Positions 1 to 10,223 of a DNA stretch of 64,000 nucleotides are shown here, piece after piece. This stretch comes from an uncultured Lysobacteraceae bacterium (GTDB taxonomy: Bacteria > Pseudomonadota > Gammaproteobacteria > Xanthomonadales > Xanthomonadaceae), in NCBI GenBank assembly GCA_936911875.1, contig CAKZGB010000007.1, forward strand, positions 1 to 64,000, in the 5' to 3' direction. The first letter of the stretch is position 1, and each line of letters starts with the position of its first letter. Under the pieces are notes generated by a model. The model saw nothing but the letters and a program-made list of their open reading frames with translations. It did no database searches and had not been told where the DNA came from. A program made the translations under genes and the position numbers.

Positions 1-296
<296 letters not shown>

Positions 297-552
297 AAGT
301 TTGTGTTGACCGAAGTCAACGATTTGTTTCTTGTGAAAGAATTCGTCAAGGCTACCGATTACTCGCTTGCATATTGCTTGCTTGAATTGATAGGTTCTTG
401 TTGAACGTCTTTCAAATGGACAGTGTTGCCACTTGCCAGACGCCCGCACAAATTTCCTGTTGCATGCTTTCAAAGATCAAACCGTAAAGCCTCAGCGCTT
501 TCCGGTTTTGCCACCCGACAGTCATTTGCATGTTTGCCGAAGTGAGCCGACT

Positions 553-611
553 ACTATACATCGCTTTTGGCCAGTGTCAACACCTTTTTTCGAAAAATTT
601 TCAAAATCTGG
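553..611 (-). promoter_or_regulatory. rRNA operon promoter with UP element
   Basis: On the minus strand a near-consensus sigma-70 promoter is visible: -35 TTGACA (580-575), a 16-nt spacer and -10 TATAGT (558-553). It is preceded at 581-611 by an A/T-tract region (runs of A and T around TTTTTCGAAAAAA) that looks like an UP element. The start site would be near 546, giving a ~250-nt leader before 16S. A boxA-like stretch (GACGTTCAACAA, 409-398) lies in the leader and fits antitermination, but the match is only partial. Nothing else recognisable lies between 297 and 767. Confidence 0.85.
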
Positions 612-767
612 TGGTTGTTGCCGGTCCCCGTCTGCGTCTCAGCAGGTGGGTCGGCCAGTATATCGAGCCTTTTTCAGGTTTGCAAGCATCAGGTGAAGAT
701 GCCGTTCGGTCGGCGTCACGGCCGACACCCCCTGAGAGTGCTCAAACCCCTGTAAAACTAGGGAGAT

Positions 768-2012
768 TTAGCCTTCTGCGACCAGTTGGACGCGGGCAAA
801 ATTTCGTTTGCCGATGGCCAGCAGGCCCTCGAAACCGGGTTCAAACTGACGTTGGTTATCGCTCTGCACCACGCCATCCACGCGGACGGCGCCTTCCTTG
901 AGCTTGCGGTTGGCCTCGCCGTTGGACGCGGACAGCCCGGCGGCCGTTAACAATGCGGGCAAACGGATGCCTTCGGCAGGGATTTGGACGGTTTGCAGCG
1001 GCAGCTGATTCAGGTCGCCCTCACCGCGCACGGCGGCGTTCCAGCCCTTAACGGCAGTGTCTGCAGCCTCGGTGCCGTGGAAGCGCTCGGCCAGTTCATG
1101 GGCAAAACGCAGTTTGAAATCACGCGGATTGAGCGTACCGGCCGCGATTTGCGCCTTGGCGTCCGCGGCTTCCTGCATCGAGATGTTAAAGCTCAGCAGA
1201 TCAATCCACTTGAACATCAGCTCGTCACTGATCTTCATGGTCTTGGTGACGATGTCGATCGCGGGCTCATCGATACCGATGTAATTGCCCAGGGATTTCG
1301 ACATTTTCTGCACGCCATCAATGCCTTCCATTAGGGGCATCATGAGGACGACCTGCGGCGACTTGCCCTCGGCCTCCTGCAAATTGCGGCCCATTAACAG
1401 GTTGAAGCGCTGATCGGTGCCGCCGAGTTCAACGTCGGCCTCGAGCGCAACCGAGTCATAACCCTGTACCAGCGGATACAGAAACTCGTGGATGGCGATG
1501 GCTTGGTTGGCGGCGTAACGCTTGGAAAAGTCATCGCGCTCGAGCATGCGCGCCACGGTCAGACGTGATGCGAGCTGGATCATGTCGGCGGCGGTCTTGT
1601 TGCCAAACCATTCGGAATTGAAGCGCACTTCGGTGCGGTCTTTATCCAAGACCTTAAAAACCTGCTGTTTATAGGTCTCCGCGTTGCGCATGACGTCGTC
1701 CTCGGACAGCGGTTTGCGCGTCACGTTCTTGCCGGTGGGATCGCCGATGCGACCCGTAAAGTCACCGATCAGAAAGATCACCTGATGACCGAGCTCCTGG
1801 AACTGGCGCAGTTTGTTGAGCAGCACGGTGTGGCCCAAGTGCAGATCCGGAGCGGTCGGATCGAAACCGGCCTTAATCCGCAGCGGTCGACCGCGCTTGA
1901 GCTTGGCGGCCAACTCCTCGCGTTTCAGGATCTCCTCGGCACCGCGGCCGATAAGTGCCAGCGCGTCATTGACCTGATCGTCGGTAAGGGGCGTTCCGTT
2001 GAGCTGTTGCAT
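768..2012 (-). CDS. tyrS: Tyrosine--tRNA ligase
   Basis: Class I aminoacyl-tRNA synthetase that charges tRNA-Tyr in the cytoplasm. The 414-residue product carries the HIGH-type signature HLGH at residues 58-61, the KMSKS loop at 236-240 and a C-terminal S4-like RNA-binding domain from about residue 350. Its length fits the longer bacterial TyrRS type. The gene is divergent from the M23 peptidase gene across a 120-bp intergenic region and stands upstream of the rRNA operon on the same strand. This tyrS/rrn/M23/anmK neighbourhood also occurs in pseudomonads. The ATG at 2012 is the natural start, as the Tyr-tRNA synthetase N-terminus begins there. Confidence 0.97.
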   Translation of the reverse strand: MQQLNGTPLTDDQVNDALALIGRGAEEILKREELAAKLKRGRPLRIKAGFDPTAPDLHLGHTVLLNKLRQFQELGHQVIFLIGDFTGRIGDPTGKNVTRKPLSEDDVMRNAETYKQQVFKVLDKDRTEVRFNSEWFGNKTAADMIQLASRLTVARMLERDDFSKRYAANQAIAIHEFLYPLVQGYDSVALEADVELGGTDQRFNLLMGRNLQEAEGKSPQVVLMMPLMEGIDGVQKMSKSLGNYIGIDEPAIDIVTKTMKISDELMFKWIDLLSFNISMQEAADAKAQIAAGTLNPRDFKLRFAHELAERFHGTEAADTAVKGWNAAVRGEGDLNQLPLQTVQIPAEGIRLPALLTAAGLSASNGEANRKLKEGAVRVDGVVQSDNQRQFEPGFEGLLAIGKRNFARVQLVAEG

Positions 2013-2055
2013 TGTTAAGTATTTGATAAATAAGGAAGATTCGCGCTTCGTTCAT

Positions 2056-2084
2056 TTGACGTGAAGGGCGCAGATCATTAATGT
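2056..2084 (+). promoter_or_regulatory. Putative promoter of the M23 peptidase-anmK unit
   Basis: TTGACG at 2056-2061, a 17-nt spacer and TAATGT at 2079-2084 form a plausible sigma-70 promoter about 40 nt before the M23 start codon, in the tyrS/M23 divergent gap. Confidence 0.55.
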
Positions 2085-2132
2085 TAGAGGAATTCGTACG
2101 CGAAAACCCCTTTTTTACCGCAGGATTCACGC

Positions 2133-3611
2133 ATGACCGCATCGGGCCTCAGTCGCGAGCAGCAGGAACAACTACGCCGCAAGCGCTTTGACACCTTGCA
2201 TAAGCACGTCGTCGCGCAGCATTTACGCAACGGTTTCCAAGGTCGATGGACTCGACGTGACTGGGCGCACGCCAGCGTGTTTGCCACCATGGCCGCACTG
2301 ATTGGTGCGATTGTGCCGGGCCTGGATCAGATGCCGGGCGACAAGGCGATCGGTCAGGCCCAGTACGCTTCGTTTGCGTTGCCGCTGCCCAAGTTGAGTG
2401 CCAATCAAAGTGTCCATGCCGATGGCAAGGTCGTGATTCGTCGCGAAAAAGGCCAGTCGGTGGATCAGTTGCTGGAACAGCTACAACTCTCGCGTAGCGA
2501 TGCGCGCACCCTGCGCCGTTTTGCTGAAGTGCGCGATCACTTGAATGCATTGCGCTCGGGCGAGTCGGCTGCGTTTGAATTTGCCCGTGGCACCTTGCGT
2601 GGCGTGAGCTTTCCGCAGGCCGACGGTTCGACCTTGGCATTTGAATTTGCCGGCAAGAAGCTGAAGCGCGACACCATTGCTGCTGATGTCGATCGCCGTC
2701 TGGTGGTGCTGAGCGGCCAAGTCGGCGACTCGCTGATTGATGCCGCGCGCGAGCAAGGCCTCAACGATGAGCAGATCCGCACGCTCACCGATGAAATCTT
2801 TAAATACGATGTGGACATCGATCGCGATGTGGCATCGACAGACCGTTTTAGCGCCGTGGTTGAACGCACGTTTCGCAATGGCGAGCTAATCGACACCTCG
2901 CCCGTCTTAGCGGCAACGCTCACTACCGGCAACGAGCTGCACAGCGGTTATCGCTTTGAGCAGAACGGCAAAGCGGAATACTTTACGGCCGACGGTCGTC
3001 CGCTGAAGAAAGAATTTATCCGTACCCCTATTCCTTATGCGCGAATGAGTTCGCGCTTTGGTGGTCGTCGTCACCCGGTGCTGGGAGTCATGCGCATGCA
3101 CAAGGGGCTCGACTACGCTGCAGGCACCGGCACTCCGATCATGGCCGCGGGTGATGCGCGAGTGGTGTCGGCCGGTCGCAATGGCGGTTACGGCAATGCC
3201 GTCGTGCTGGATCACGGTCGTGGCATTACCACTTTATACGGACACATGTCGCGTATTGCACGCATCCGTCCGGGGCAGCGCGTTGAACAAGGCACCGTGA
3301 TTGGCTATGTCGGTTCTACGGGCTTGAGCACCGGCCCGCATTTGCATTACGAATTCCGCGTCAACGGCGTGCACCGTAATCCATTAACCGTGACGAAGAA
3401 CGCACCGGCGCCCTTGCAAGGTGCGCAACTGCAATCATTCCTGGCCTACGCCGCCGGTGCGTTGCAAAAGATCCGCAATGTCGAAGACGTGATCTACGTC
3501 GACAAGTCCCCGGCCGCACGACAATTGCAGCAACAGTTGCAGGACACCAAAGCAGGTCGTAAACCCACCGTGGCCAGCAAGGCGCCAACGATCAAGGTCG
3601 CTCCGCGCTAA
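2133..3611 (+). CDS. M23-family peptidoglycan DD-metalloendopeptidase (MepM/OapA-like)
   Basis: Predicted envelope-anchored zinc endopeptidase that cuts peptide cross-links in peptidoglycan. The 492-residue protein has a basic N-terminus and one hydrophobic segment near residues 46-64. A middle region with an OapA/LysM-like fold follows, and then a C-terminal LytM/M23 domain. Visible zinc-ligand motifs are HKGLD (H323, D327) and HLH (H403, H405), so the domain looks catalytically intact. The ATG at 2133 follows an AGGA-type ribosome site. The stop codon overlaps the anmK start by one base (TAATG), so the two are probably cotranscribed and translationally coupled. Whether it cuts DD or LD bonds cannot be told from sequence. 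Confidence 0.93.
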   Translation: MTASGLSREQQEQLRRKRFDTLHKHVVAQHLRNGFQGRWTRRDWAHASVFATMAALIGAIVPGLDQMPGDKAIGQAQYASFALPLPKLSANQSVHADGKVVIRREKGQSVDQLLEQLQLSRSDARTLRRFAEVRDHLNALRSGESAAFEFARGTLRGVSFPQADGSTLAFEFAGKKLKRDTIAADVDRRLVVLSGQVGDSLIDAAREQGLNDEQIRTLTDEIFKYDVDIDRDVASTDRFSAVVERTFRNGELIDTSPVLAATLTTGNELHSGYRFEQNGKAEYFTADGRPLKKEFIRTPIPYARMSSRFGGRRHPVLGVMRMHKGLDYAAGTGTPIMAAGDARVVSAGRNGGYGNAVVLDHGRGITTLYGHMSRIARIRPGQRVEQGTVIGYVGSTGLSTGPHLHYEFRVNGVHRNPLTVTKNAPAPLQGAQLQSFLAYAAGALQKIRNVEDVIYVDKSPAARQLQQQLQDTKAGRKPTVASKAPTIKVAPR

Positions 3612-4720
3612 TGCAATTTATCGGCTTGATGTCCGGCACCAGCGCCGATGGGATTGATGCGGCGCTGGTTGATTTTGCCGATGGCCAATGCCGTCTTGTG
3701 CATTCGCTGACGCATCCGTGGGATGCCGACCTGCGCGAGCGTCTTATTGCATTGGGTCAAGGTGGCGAACTGCAATCACTTGATGAGTACGGCACGCTCG
3801 ATGTGCAAGTGGCCGAAGCGTTTGCCGCCGCTGCCAATGCGCTGTTGAACCAAGCTAAGGTTGCGCCCGCCGATGTGCGTGCGATCGGCTCGCATGGGCA
3901 GACCATTCGCCATCGCCCTAGTGGCGCTGCATTTGACGGACTGTATCCGTTTACGCTGCAAATCGGCGACCCCAACGTAATTGCGGAACGCACGGGCATT
4001 ACGACGGTTGCTGATTTCAGACGCCGTGATGTCGCTGCGGGCGGTCAAGGTGCGCCGCTGGTACCGGCCTTCCACGCGGCGTTGCTGGGTGATGCAACCG
4101 AAGACCGCGCCATTCTCAATCTGGGTGGTATCGGCAATCTCACGCTGTTGCCACGCGACGGTGAAGTTCGCGGTTTTGATACCGGTCCTGCCAATGCACT
4201 GATGGATGCGTGGTGTCAGTTGCATACCGGCAATGCGTATGACGATTGCGGCGCCTTTGCTGCCAGCGGTCATGTGGATGCGGATTTGCTGCAGCGTTGG
4301 TTGGGCGATGCATGGTTTGCCCTGCCGCCACCGAAGAGCACGGGTCGCGAGCAGTTCCATCTGAACTGGGTCAGTGCGCAGCTGCAAGGTCACGAGAATC
4401 CGGCCGATGTGCAGGCCACGCTGTTGGCGCTAACTGTTGCCACCGTTGCCGATGCACTCAAAGCGCATCAGCCGGCAACCCAACGCGTACTGGTCTGTGG
4501 CGGTGGCACCAGAAACTCAATGCTGATGCAGGCGTTGCGCGATGCCTTGCCGGGCGTGTCGGTGCAGACCACATCCGAGCTCGGCATTGACTCGGATGCC
4601 ATGGAAGCGATGGCCTTTGCCTGGTTGGCCATGCGGACCTTGCTAGGCCAACCCGGCAATTTGCAGGCGGTCACCGGTGCGACCGGCCCGCGGATCTTAG
4701 GCAGTATTCATCAGCCTTAA
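3611..4720 (+). CDS. anmK: Anhydro-N-acetylmuramic acid kinase
   Basis: Phosphorylates and opens 1,6-anhydro-MurNAc to MurNAc-6-phosphate during cell-wall recycling. The 369-residue protein begins with the family signature [10 protein letters not shown] (residues 7-16) and contains the later ATP-site glycine motif (VCGGGTRN). Length and motifs match the family. It overlaps the upstream M23 endopeptidase by one base and converges on ampG, which imports the muropeptides that generate its substrate. The segment 1-6.1 kb therefore forms a wall-turnover and recycling neighbourhood. Confidence 0.97.
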   Translation: MQFIGLMSGTSADGIDAALVDFADGQCRLVHSLTHPWDADLRERLIALGQGGELQSLDEYGTLDVQVAEAFAAAANALLNQAKVAPADVRAIGSHGQTIRHRPSGAAFDGLYPFTLQIGDPNVIAERTGITTVADFRRRDVAAGGQGAPLVPAFHAALLGDATEDRAILNLGGIGNLTLLPRDGEVRGFDTGPANALMDAWCQLHTGNAYDDCGAFAASGHVDADLLQRWLGDAWFALPPPKSTGREQFHLNWVSAQLQGHENPADVQATLLALTVATVADALKAHQPATQRVLVCGGGTRNSMLMQALRDALPGVSVQTTSELGIDSDAMEAMAFAWLAMRTLLGQPGNLQAVTGATGPRILGSIHQP

Positions 4721-4750
4721 GGCGATAGCGAGCGCTTTAGCGCCGGCGAT

Positions 4751-6079
4751 TTACTTTGTTGCAGACTGGCCATTGGGATCGTGGATCTTGTTCCACAACC
4801 AGGCCAGCAGCAGCAATGCCGGCACTACGGTCAGCGCACTGACGATAAAGAACGTTTTGTACGAAGTGGCCTCGACAATGTAGCCCGAGGCGCCGCCGAC
4901 AAATTTGCCGGGCAAGTTCGCCAGTGAGACCAGCAGCGCAAACTGCGTGGCGGTAAAGTTGCGATCGGTCAGTGACGATGCAAACGCAATAAACACCACA
5001 CCGGCAAAACCTTGGAACAGGTTGTCAGCCAGGATTGCTGTGTAGAACGACCAGATCTGACCCGGATACTGCGCCATCAGAATAAACGCGATGTTGGACA
5101 GTGCCACGCCGATGGCTGCGACGAGCAGCATCTTGCGGAATCCGAACGCAGCTACGCAGATGCCGCCCAGGAATGCACCTGCAATACCGATCCACACGCC
5201 GAACAGCTTAGAGACCGTGGCGATATCGGCTTTGGTGAAACCGCTATCGAGATAGAACGGACCCGCCATCACACCGATGACCTGATCGGGGAATTTATAC
5301 AGGCCCACAAACACCAGCAGGGCAAACGCCACCAGCACGCCGTTGGTCTTAAAGAAACCGGCGATGGGCTCGATAAACGCCTGCGCGATGTTGATCTCAC
5401 GACTCACTAAGTTCGGCGCCTCGGCCGGTTCGCGTGCCAGCAAGGTGGTAATGATCGGGATGAGCATCAGGCCCGCCATGATCAGATAGGCCATGCGCCA
5501 GCCTTCGAGCTCGGCTAAATACAGCGCACCCGCACCGGCCAGAATCAGACCGACGCGATATCCCAACGTATAGGTCGCTGCGAGCGCAGCCTGTGCGGAC
5601 TCGGGCGCAATCTCAATGCGGTACGCATCGACCACGGTATCCATAGTGGCACCGGCAAACGAGGCAATCAGCACCCACATCACCAAGTGCGGAATATCCG
5701 CTTTCGGTTGCACGAAGGCCAGCGCCGCCAAACCGATCAGCATCACGATCTGCGAGATCAGCAGCCACGAGCGTCGACGCCCAAGAAAACCCAACAGCGG
5801 AAACTTGTAGCGATCAAGCAACGGTGCCCACACAAACTTGAGCAGATAAAAGAACGAGGCCAGTGAGATCAGACCGATGCTCTTTAAGTCGATACCGTCA
5901 TCGCGCAGGCGCACGGACAGCGTTTGCGAAGCAATCAGCAGGAACGGCAAACCACTACCGAAGCCGAGCAGCAACATCGTCAGTGCCGAAGGCGTGCCAA
6001 ACGCGCGACGGATGCCGCGCCAGCCCTTATAGCTCACGGTTTCGGCGGTATCAGGAGTTGCTGCTGAAGTCATAGTCAT
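4751..6079 (-). CDS. ampG: Muropeptide permease AmpG (MFS)
   Basis: Inner-membrane importer of anhydromuropeptides released during wall turnover; in relatives it also controls AmpC beta-lactamase induction. The 442-residue protein has about 12-14 hydrophobic segments and the AmpG-type N-terminus, with the first helix around TMLLLGFGSGLPFLLI. It belongs to the major facilitator superfamily. The start at 6079 lies inside the end of the exonuclease III-like gene (overlap 6051-6079, different frame), which implies translational coupling; an ATG two codons in is an alternative. It converges with anmK, leaving only ~30 bp between the stop codons. Confidence 0.92.
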   Translation of the reverse strand: MTMTSAATPDTAETVSYKGWRGIRRAFGTPSALTMLLLGFGSGLPFLLIASQTLSVRLRDDGIDLKSIGLISLASFFYLLKFVWAPLLDRYKFPLLGFLGRRRSWLLISQIVMLIGLAALAFVQPKADIPHLVMWVLIASFAGATMDTVVDAYRIEIAPESAQAALAATYTLGYRVGLILAGAGALYLAELEGWRMAYLIMAGLMLIPIITTLLAREPAEAPNLVSREINIAQAFIEPIAGFFKTNGVLVAFALLVFVGLYKFPDQVIGVMAGPFYLDSGFTKADIATVSKLFGVWIGIAGAFLGGICVAAFGFRKMLLVAAIGVALSNIAFILMAQYPGQIWSFYTAILADNLFQGFAGVVFIAFASSLTDRNFTATQFALLVSLANLPGKFVGGASGYIVEATSYKTFFIVSALTVVPALLLLAWLWNKIHDPNGQSATK

Positions 6080-6872
6080 AATCCACGGTCAATGGGGCGT
6101 GATCGGAAAAGCGCGGCTCACGTGCAACCGAACATGCAGTGATCGTGTCACGCAACGAGGGCGTGCACAACTGGTAGTCAATGCGCCATCCGACATTCTT
6201 GGCGAAGGCCGCCCCGCGATTGGACCACCACGTGTAATCCTGGCCCTGCGGATGCAGATGGCGATACGCGTCAACCCAGCAACCGTCGATGAGATCCGAC
6301 AGCGGCTGATGCGAGATGTCGTGACCGAACAGGCGGTTCATCCACTCGCGCTCGCGCGGAAGGACGCCGGAGGTTTTCTGATTGGACTTCCAGTTGGTGA
6401 TGTCGAGTGCGCTGCGCACGATGTTCCAGTCGCCCGTGAGCACATAATCGCGGCCGCTGGCGCACCACTCATCGAGCACGGGCTGCAGACGATCCATCAC
6501 CACGTACTTAAAGTCCTGACGCTCTTCTTTCGACGAGCCCGAGGGGATATAGAACGAGACGACACTCAAATTGCCGAAACGCGCTTCGATATAGCGACCC
6601 TCATCATCAAACAGATCCCAACCGATGTCGGTCCGCACTTCGTCCGGTTCGCGTCGCGAATAGATGGCCACACCGCTGTAGCCCTTTTTCTGCGCGTCTT
6701 TAAAGTGGACGTGATAGCCCTGCGGCAGGAACACAGGATCGGTGAGCTGATCTTTCTGGGCCTTGGTCTCCTGGATGCAGAGCACGTCGGCATCCTGACT
6801 CAGAAACCAATCCATAAATCCTTTGGAGACGGCCGAACGGATGCCGTTGGCGTTAAAGCTGATGATGCGCAT
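6051..6872 (-). CDS. Exodeoxyribonuclease III family protein (Crc-locus type)
   Basis: Endonuclease/exonuclease/phosphatase-fold protein of 273 residues, predicted to act as an AP endonuclease and 3'-5' exonuclease in base-excision repair. Catalytic positions are all present: N7, E35 (IQET), D148 and N150 (GDWN), D232 (WRID) and D257-H258 (SDHAP). The gene is divergent from pyrE, the position held in pseudomonads by crc, a regulator derived from this family. Because the catalytic set is intact, nuclease function is the safer call, but Crc-like descent should be considered. A second family member lies at 60199-60969. The gene overlaps ampG by 29 bp. Confidence 0.9.
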   Translation of the reverse strand: MRIISFNANGIRSAVSKGFMDWFLSQDADVLCIQETKAQKDQLTDPVFLPQGYHVHFKDAQKKGYSGVAIYSRREPDEVRTDIGWDLFDDEGRYIEARFGNLSVVSFYIPSGSSKEERQDFKYVVMDRLQPVLDEWCASGRDYVLTGDWNIVRSALDITNWKSNQKTSGVLPREREWMNRLFGHDISHQPLSDLIDGCWVDAYRHLHPQGQDYTWWSNRGAAFAKNVGWRIDYQLCTPSLRDTITACSVAREPRFSDHAPLTVDYDYDFSSNS

Positions 6873-6899
6873 TCAGTCGATGAAAAACGAGGTAGCGTC

Positions 6900-6905
6900 T
6901 ATAAT
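6900..6905 (+). promoter_or_regulatory. Putative -10 box of pyrE
   Basis: TATAAT at 6900-6905 in the xth/pyrE divergent gap, 35 nt before the pyrE start. The -35 element is weak. Confidence 0.5.
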
Positions 6906-6939
6906 CGCACAGTGCCGACTGGAGCTAGAGGAACTTGCG

Positions 6940-7602
6940 ATGACCGACCATAAGACCCGCTTTCTGAATCTGGCTCTGGATGCGCAGGCCCTGAAGTTCG
7001 GCGAGTTCACGCTCAAATCCGGCCGACTGTCGCCCTATTTCTTCAACGCCGGACTGTTTAACAGCGGCCGCCTGATGCGCGAGCTGGCGATCGGCTATGT
7101 CGATGCCATCGAACATGCGGGCCTCGAGTTCGATCTGATCTTTGGCCCTGCCTATAAGGGCATTCCGCTGGCGACGGCCATTGCGGTGGAACTGGCTGCA
7201 CGCGGTCGCGATCTGCCGCTGGCCTACAACCGCAAAGAGGCCAAGGACCATGGCGAAGGCGGCACCCTCGTCGGCGCGTCCCTGCAGGGCCGTAACGTGC
7301 TGGTCGTCGATGATGTGATCAGCGCCGGCACCGCCATCCGCGAATCGCTGGATATCATCCGTGCCAATGGTGCGCGCATTGCCGGCATCGCCATCGCGCT
7401 GGATCGTCAGGAATTGCCCGGCGGCATTGAACCCGATCCGAGCAACACGAAATCGGCGACGCAATCGTTGAGCGCCGAACTCGGCGTGCCGGTGTTGGCG
7501 ATTGCGACGCTCTCGGACCTGGTCGCGTTTACCGCAGACGATCAACGCTTCGCGCAATATGCCGATGCGATTGCCGCCTACCGTCAACGCTACGGCGCGT
7601 AA
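6940..7602 (+). CDS. pyrE: Orotate phosphoribosyltransferase
   Basis: Converts orotate and PRPP to OMP in de novo pyrimidine synthesis. The 220-residue protein carries the PRPP-binding signature VLVVDDVISAGTA near residues 121-133 and the N-terminal FxLKSGxxSPYFFN-type motif. The start was placed at the ATG at 6940 because the family N-terminus begins at TDHKTRFLNLAL; an upstream in-frame ATG at 6823 would run back into the divergent nuclease gene. It converges with algC with only 6 bp between the stop codons. Confidence 0.96.
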   Translation: MTDHKTRFLNLALDAQALKFGEFTLKSGRLSPYFFNAGLFNSGRLMRELAIGYVDAIEHAGLEFDLIFGPAYKGIPLATAIAVELAARGRDLPLAYNRKEAKDHGEGGTLVGASLQGRNVLVVDDVISAGTAIRESLDIIRANGARIAGIAIALDRQELPGGIEPDPSNTKSATQSLSAELGVPVLAIATLSDLVAFTADDQRFAQYADAIAAYRQRYGA

Positions 7603-7608
7603 AAACCC

Positions 7609-9039
7609 TTAGAACGGCAGCTCTAACGTAGGATCGAGCGCGGCCAGTGCTTCGCGGAATTGCGATTGGATGCGGGCCAGCGCCGACTCGTTCTCGGCCT
7701 CAAAGCGCATCACCAGCACCGGCGTGGTGTTGGAAGCGCGGACCAGACCCCAGCCATCAGCAAAGTCGACACGCAGGCCATCAATGGTGGAAATTCGCGC
7801 ATCGGTGAACGGCACGGCGGCCACAAAGCGCTCGACAAATGCATGCGGATTGCCTTGCGGTGCCGGCACTTTGATTTCGGGCGTCGACACCCCGTTCGGC
7901 AAGGCATTGAGCTCGGCCGAAGGCGATTCGGACTTGGCCAGGATCTCCAGCGTGCGTGCAGCGGCATAGATGCCATCGTCAAAACCGTACCAGCGCTCCT
8001 TAAAGAAGAAGTGACCGGACATCTCGCCGGCAAAGGCGGCGCCGGTTTCGCGCATTTTGGCCTTGACCAGTGAATGGCCCGTCTTCCACATCAGGGGTTC
8101 GCCACCGGACTTGAGGATCCAGTCGTGCATGGCGCCGGTGCATTTCACGTCGTAAACGATGGTGGCGCCGGGTTCGCGCGTCAGGATGTCGCGGGCATAA
8201 AGCATCGCGAGACGATCGGGGAAAATGTTCTGACCATCGGCAGTGATGACGCCGAGACGATCGCCATCGCCATCGAAGGCCAGACCGAGATCTGCACCCT
8301 GCTCGCGCACGGCCGCAATCAGATCGACCAGATTGTGCGGCTCGGACGGATCGGGATGGTGATTGGGGAAGGTGCCGTCAATCTCGCAATACAGTTCCGT
8401 GACTTGCGCGCCCAGTGCACGCAACACGCGCGGACCGAGTTCTCCGGCAACGCCATTGCCTGCATCGACCACGACGCGCAACGGACGAGCAACGTGGACA
8501 TCGGAGGTGATGCGATCGACGTAATCTTGCGACACATCGCGCGATTCAACAGTTCCGGGTTGCGCGGCCAGATGCAGCATGCCGGCAGCAATGCGCTGAT
8601 ACAGCGCCGTAATCGTGTCGCCCGACAGCGTTTCACCGCCGATCACGATCTTAAAGCCGTTGTAATCAGGCGGATTGTGCGAACCCGTCAGCGATACACA
8701 CGAACCCGTACCGGTGGAATATGCAGCGAAATAAGTGAGCGGCGTCGGTGCGAGACCGATATCGATCACGTTGATGCCGGCAAGGTTGAGGCCCTCGATC
8801 AGGCCTTGCATCAGTGCAGGACCGGTCAGTCGACCATCGCGACCGCAAACAATATCGGTAAGGCCTTTGTCATGCATCACCGAACCGATCGCCTGACCGA
8901 TGCTGACGGCCACGCCCTGATCCAGATCCGTACCGACTACACCGCGAATGTCATAGGCGCGGAAAATGCCCGGCTGGACAGCCAGGTTGCGACCGGAAGC
9001 ATCGGGGATTTCAGTAGTAGTGGTGTGCGACATGGGCAA
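7609..9039 (-). CDS. algC: Phosphomannomutase/phosphoglucomutase (AlgC type)
   Basis: Alpha-D-phosphohexomutase that interconverts mannose-6-P/mannose-1-P and glucose-6-P/glucose-1-P for LPS and exopolysaccharide precursors. The 476-residue protein shows the catalytic phosphoserine loop TGSHNPP (S120) and the metal loop FDGDGDR (255-261). A sugar-binding GEMSGH loop and a C-terminal phosphate-binding region (LRVDFADGWGLVRASNT) also fit the family. The first two codons (MPM) are optional; the ATG at 9033 is an alternative start. It is the last gene of the minus-strand run coaC-coaB-dut-algC, an order also found in pseudomonads. Confidence 0.93.
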   Translation of the reverse strand: MPMSHTTTTEIPDASGRNLAVQPGIFRAYDIRGVVGTDLDQGVAVSIGQAIGSVMHDKGLTDIVCGRDGRLTGPALMQGLIEGLNLAGINVIDIGLAPTPLTYFAAYSTGTGSCVSLTGSHNPPDYNGFKIVIGGETLSGDTITALYQRIAAGMLHLAAQPGTVESRDVSQDYVDRITSDVHVARPLRVVVDAGNGVAGELGPRVLRALGAQVTELYCEIDGTFPNHHPDPSEPHNLVDLIAAVREQGADLGLAFDGDGDRLGVITADGQNIFPDRLAMLYARDILTREPGATIVYDVKCTGAMHDWILKSGGEPLMWKTGHSLVKAKMRETGAAFAGEMSGHFFFKERWYGFDDGIYAAARTLEILAKSESPSAELNALPNGVSTPEIKVPAPQGNPHAFVERFVAAVPFTDARISTIDGLRVDFADGWGLVRASNTTPVLVMRFEAENESALARIQSQFREALAALDPTLELPF

Positions 9040-9108
9040 AGGACCGCTAATTCAAAGGCAATTTCGCCATTATGCCATTGCCCGGTTAACGGACTTTGAC
9101 AGTTGAGA

Positions 9109-9567
9109 CTAATTCACCCCGGTGTGACCGAAGCCGCCCTCACCACGCTCGCTCTGCGTAAACGAATCCACCACATCCAGCTCAACTTGCACGACCGGCA
9201 CAATCACCAGCTGCGCGATGCGATCACCGGGCGCAATGGTAAAGGCCTGCTGCGAACGGTTGAACACGCTGATCATCAACGGCCCCTGATAATCCGAATC
9301 GATCAGACCCGTGCCATTGCCCAGCACCAGACCTTGCTTATGACCTAAGCCCGATCGCGGCAGAATCATTGCGCACAAACCCGGATCGGCCACATAGATC
9401 GACAAACCCGAGGGCACCAGTTCGGTCTGACCTGGCGCCACCGTCAACGGCTCCGTCAACGCCGCACGCAAATCCAACGCGGCACTGCCGGTCGTTGCGT
9501 ACGAAGGCAGTTCCCACTCGGAACCGAAGCGCGCATCCAGCACGCGTACTTGCAGCTTTGCAGTCAT
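9109..9567 (-). CDS. dut: Deoxyuridine 5'-triphosphate nucleotidohydrolase (dUTPase)
   Basis: Hydrolyses dUTP to dUMP and pyrophosphate, keeping uracil out of DNA and feeding dTMP synthesis. The 152-residue trimeric-type dUTPase has motif 2 (PRSGLG), motif 3 (GLIDSDYQG) and the glycine-rich C-terminal motif 5 ([10 protein letters not shown]). The start codon overlaps the coaB stop codon (ATGA, 9564-9567), so the genes are translationally coupled. coaBC-dut linkage is widespread in proteobacteria. Confidence 0.97.
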   Translation of the reverse strand: MTAKLQVRVLDARFGSEWELPSYATTGSAALDLRAALTEPLTVAPGQTELVPSGLSIYVADPGLCAMILPRSGLGHKQGLVLGNGTGLIDSDYQGPLMISVFNRSQQAFTIAPGDRIAQLVIVPVVQVELDVVDSFTQSERGEGGFGHTGVN

Positions 9568-10223
9568 AACAGAGTCACGATTAAATCTAAGAGTTGACGG
9601 GCGACCTCATCTTTAGAGGCCGGACCGTATACGAGTTTCTGATCGCTGCCGCGCGTGTACACGAACAGCGTGTTGGTATCGGATTCAAAACCGCTGCCGG
9701 CCACGCCAACACGATTGGCGGCAATCAGATCCAGATTCTTGCGGTCGAGTTTGCCTTGCGCATAGCCTTCGACATCGTGCGTTTCAGCGGCAAAGCCGCA
9801 CACAATCCGCGGCCGCTGCGCATGATTGGCCACGACTTTCAGAATGTCTACGGTCTGCTCGAGTTCAAGCACCAGGCCATCGTCATCGTTCTGCTTTTTA
9901 ATTTTGATCGAAGCGTATTTCGCCGGCCGATAGTCCGCCACTGCGGCCGCACCGATATAAACATCGGCGGGTAATGCAGCGACGACAGCATCGTGCATCT
10001 GTTCGGCCGAGCGCACATCAATGCGTTTCACATTGGCAGGCGTGTCGAGATGCACAGGCCCGCTCACCAGCGTGACTTGCGCGCCGAGTGCTTGGGCCTG
10101 CTGAGCCACGGCAAATCCCATCTTGCCGCTGGAGCGGTTGCCGATGAAACGCGCCGGATCAATATCCTCGTAAGTGGGTCCCGCAGTAACCAGTACATGC
10201 AATGCGTGCAACGGTAAGGTCAC
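9564..10223 (-). CDS. coaB: Phosphopantothenate--cysteine ligase (CoaB half, separate ORF)
   Basis: Joins 4'-phosphopantothenate and cysteine in coenzyme A synthesis. The 219-residue product corresponds to the C-terminal half of the usual bifunctional CoaBC, with [20 protein letters not shown] near its N-terminus and the conserved Asn/Lys region [10 protein letters not shown]. It starts with GTG at 10223, overlapping the coaC TGA in GTGA. In most bacteria the two enzymes are one chain, so this gene is either naturally split or separated from coaC by a one-base indel (see findings). Confidence 0.88.
   Translation of the reverse strand: MTLPLHALHVLVTAGPTYEDIDPARFIGNRSSGKMGFAVAQQAQALGAQVTLVSGPVHLDTPANVKRIDVRSAEQMHDAVVAALPADVYIGAAAVADYRPAKYASIKIKKQNDDDGLVLELEQTVDILKVVANHAQRPRIVCGFAAETHDVEGYAQGKLDRKNLDLIAANRVGVAGSGFESDTNTLFVYTRGSDQKLVYGPASKDEVARQLLDLIVTLL

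Noticed and set aside
297..767. Short frames in the rRNA leader
   Set aside because: They lie in the transcribed leader and promoter of the rRNA operon.
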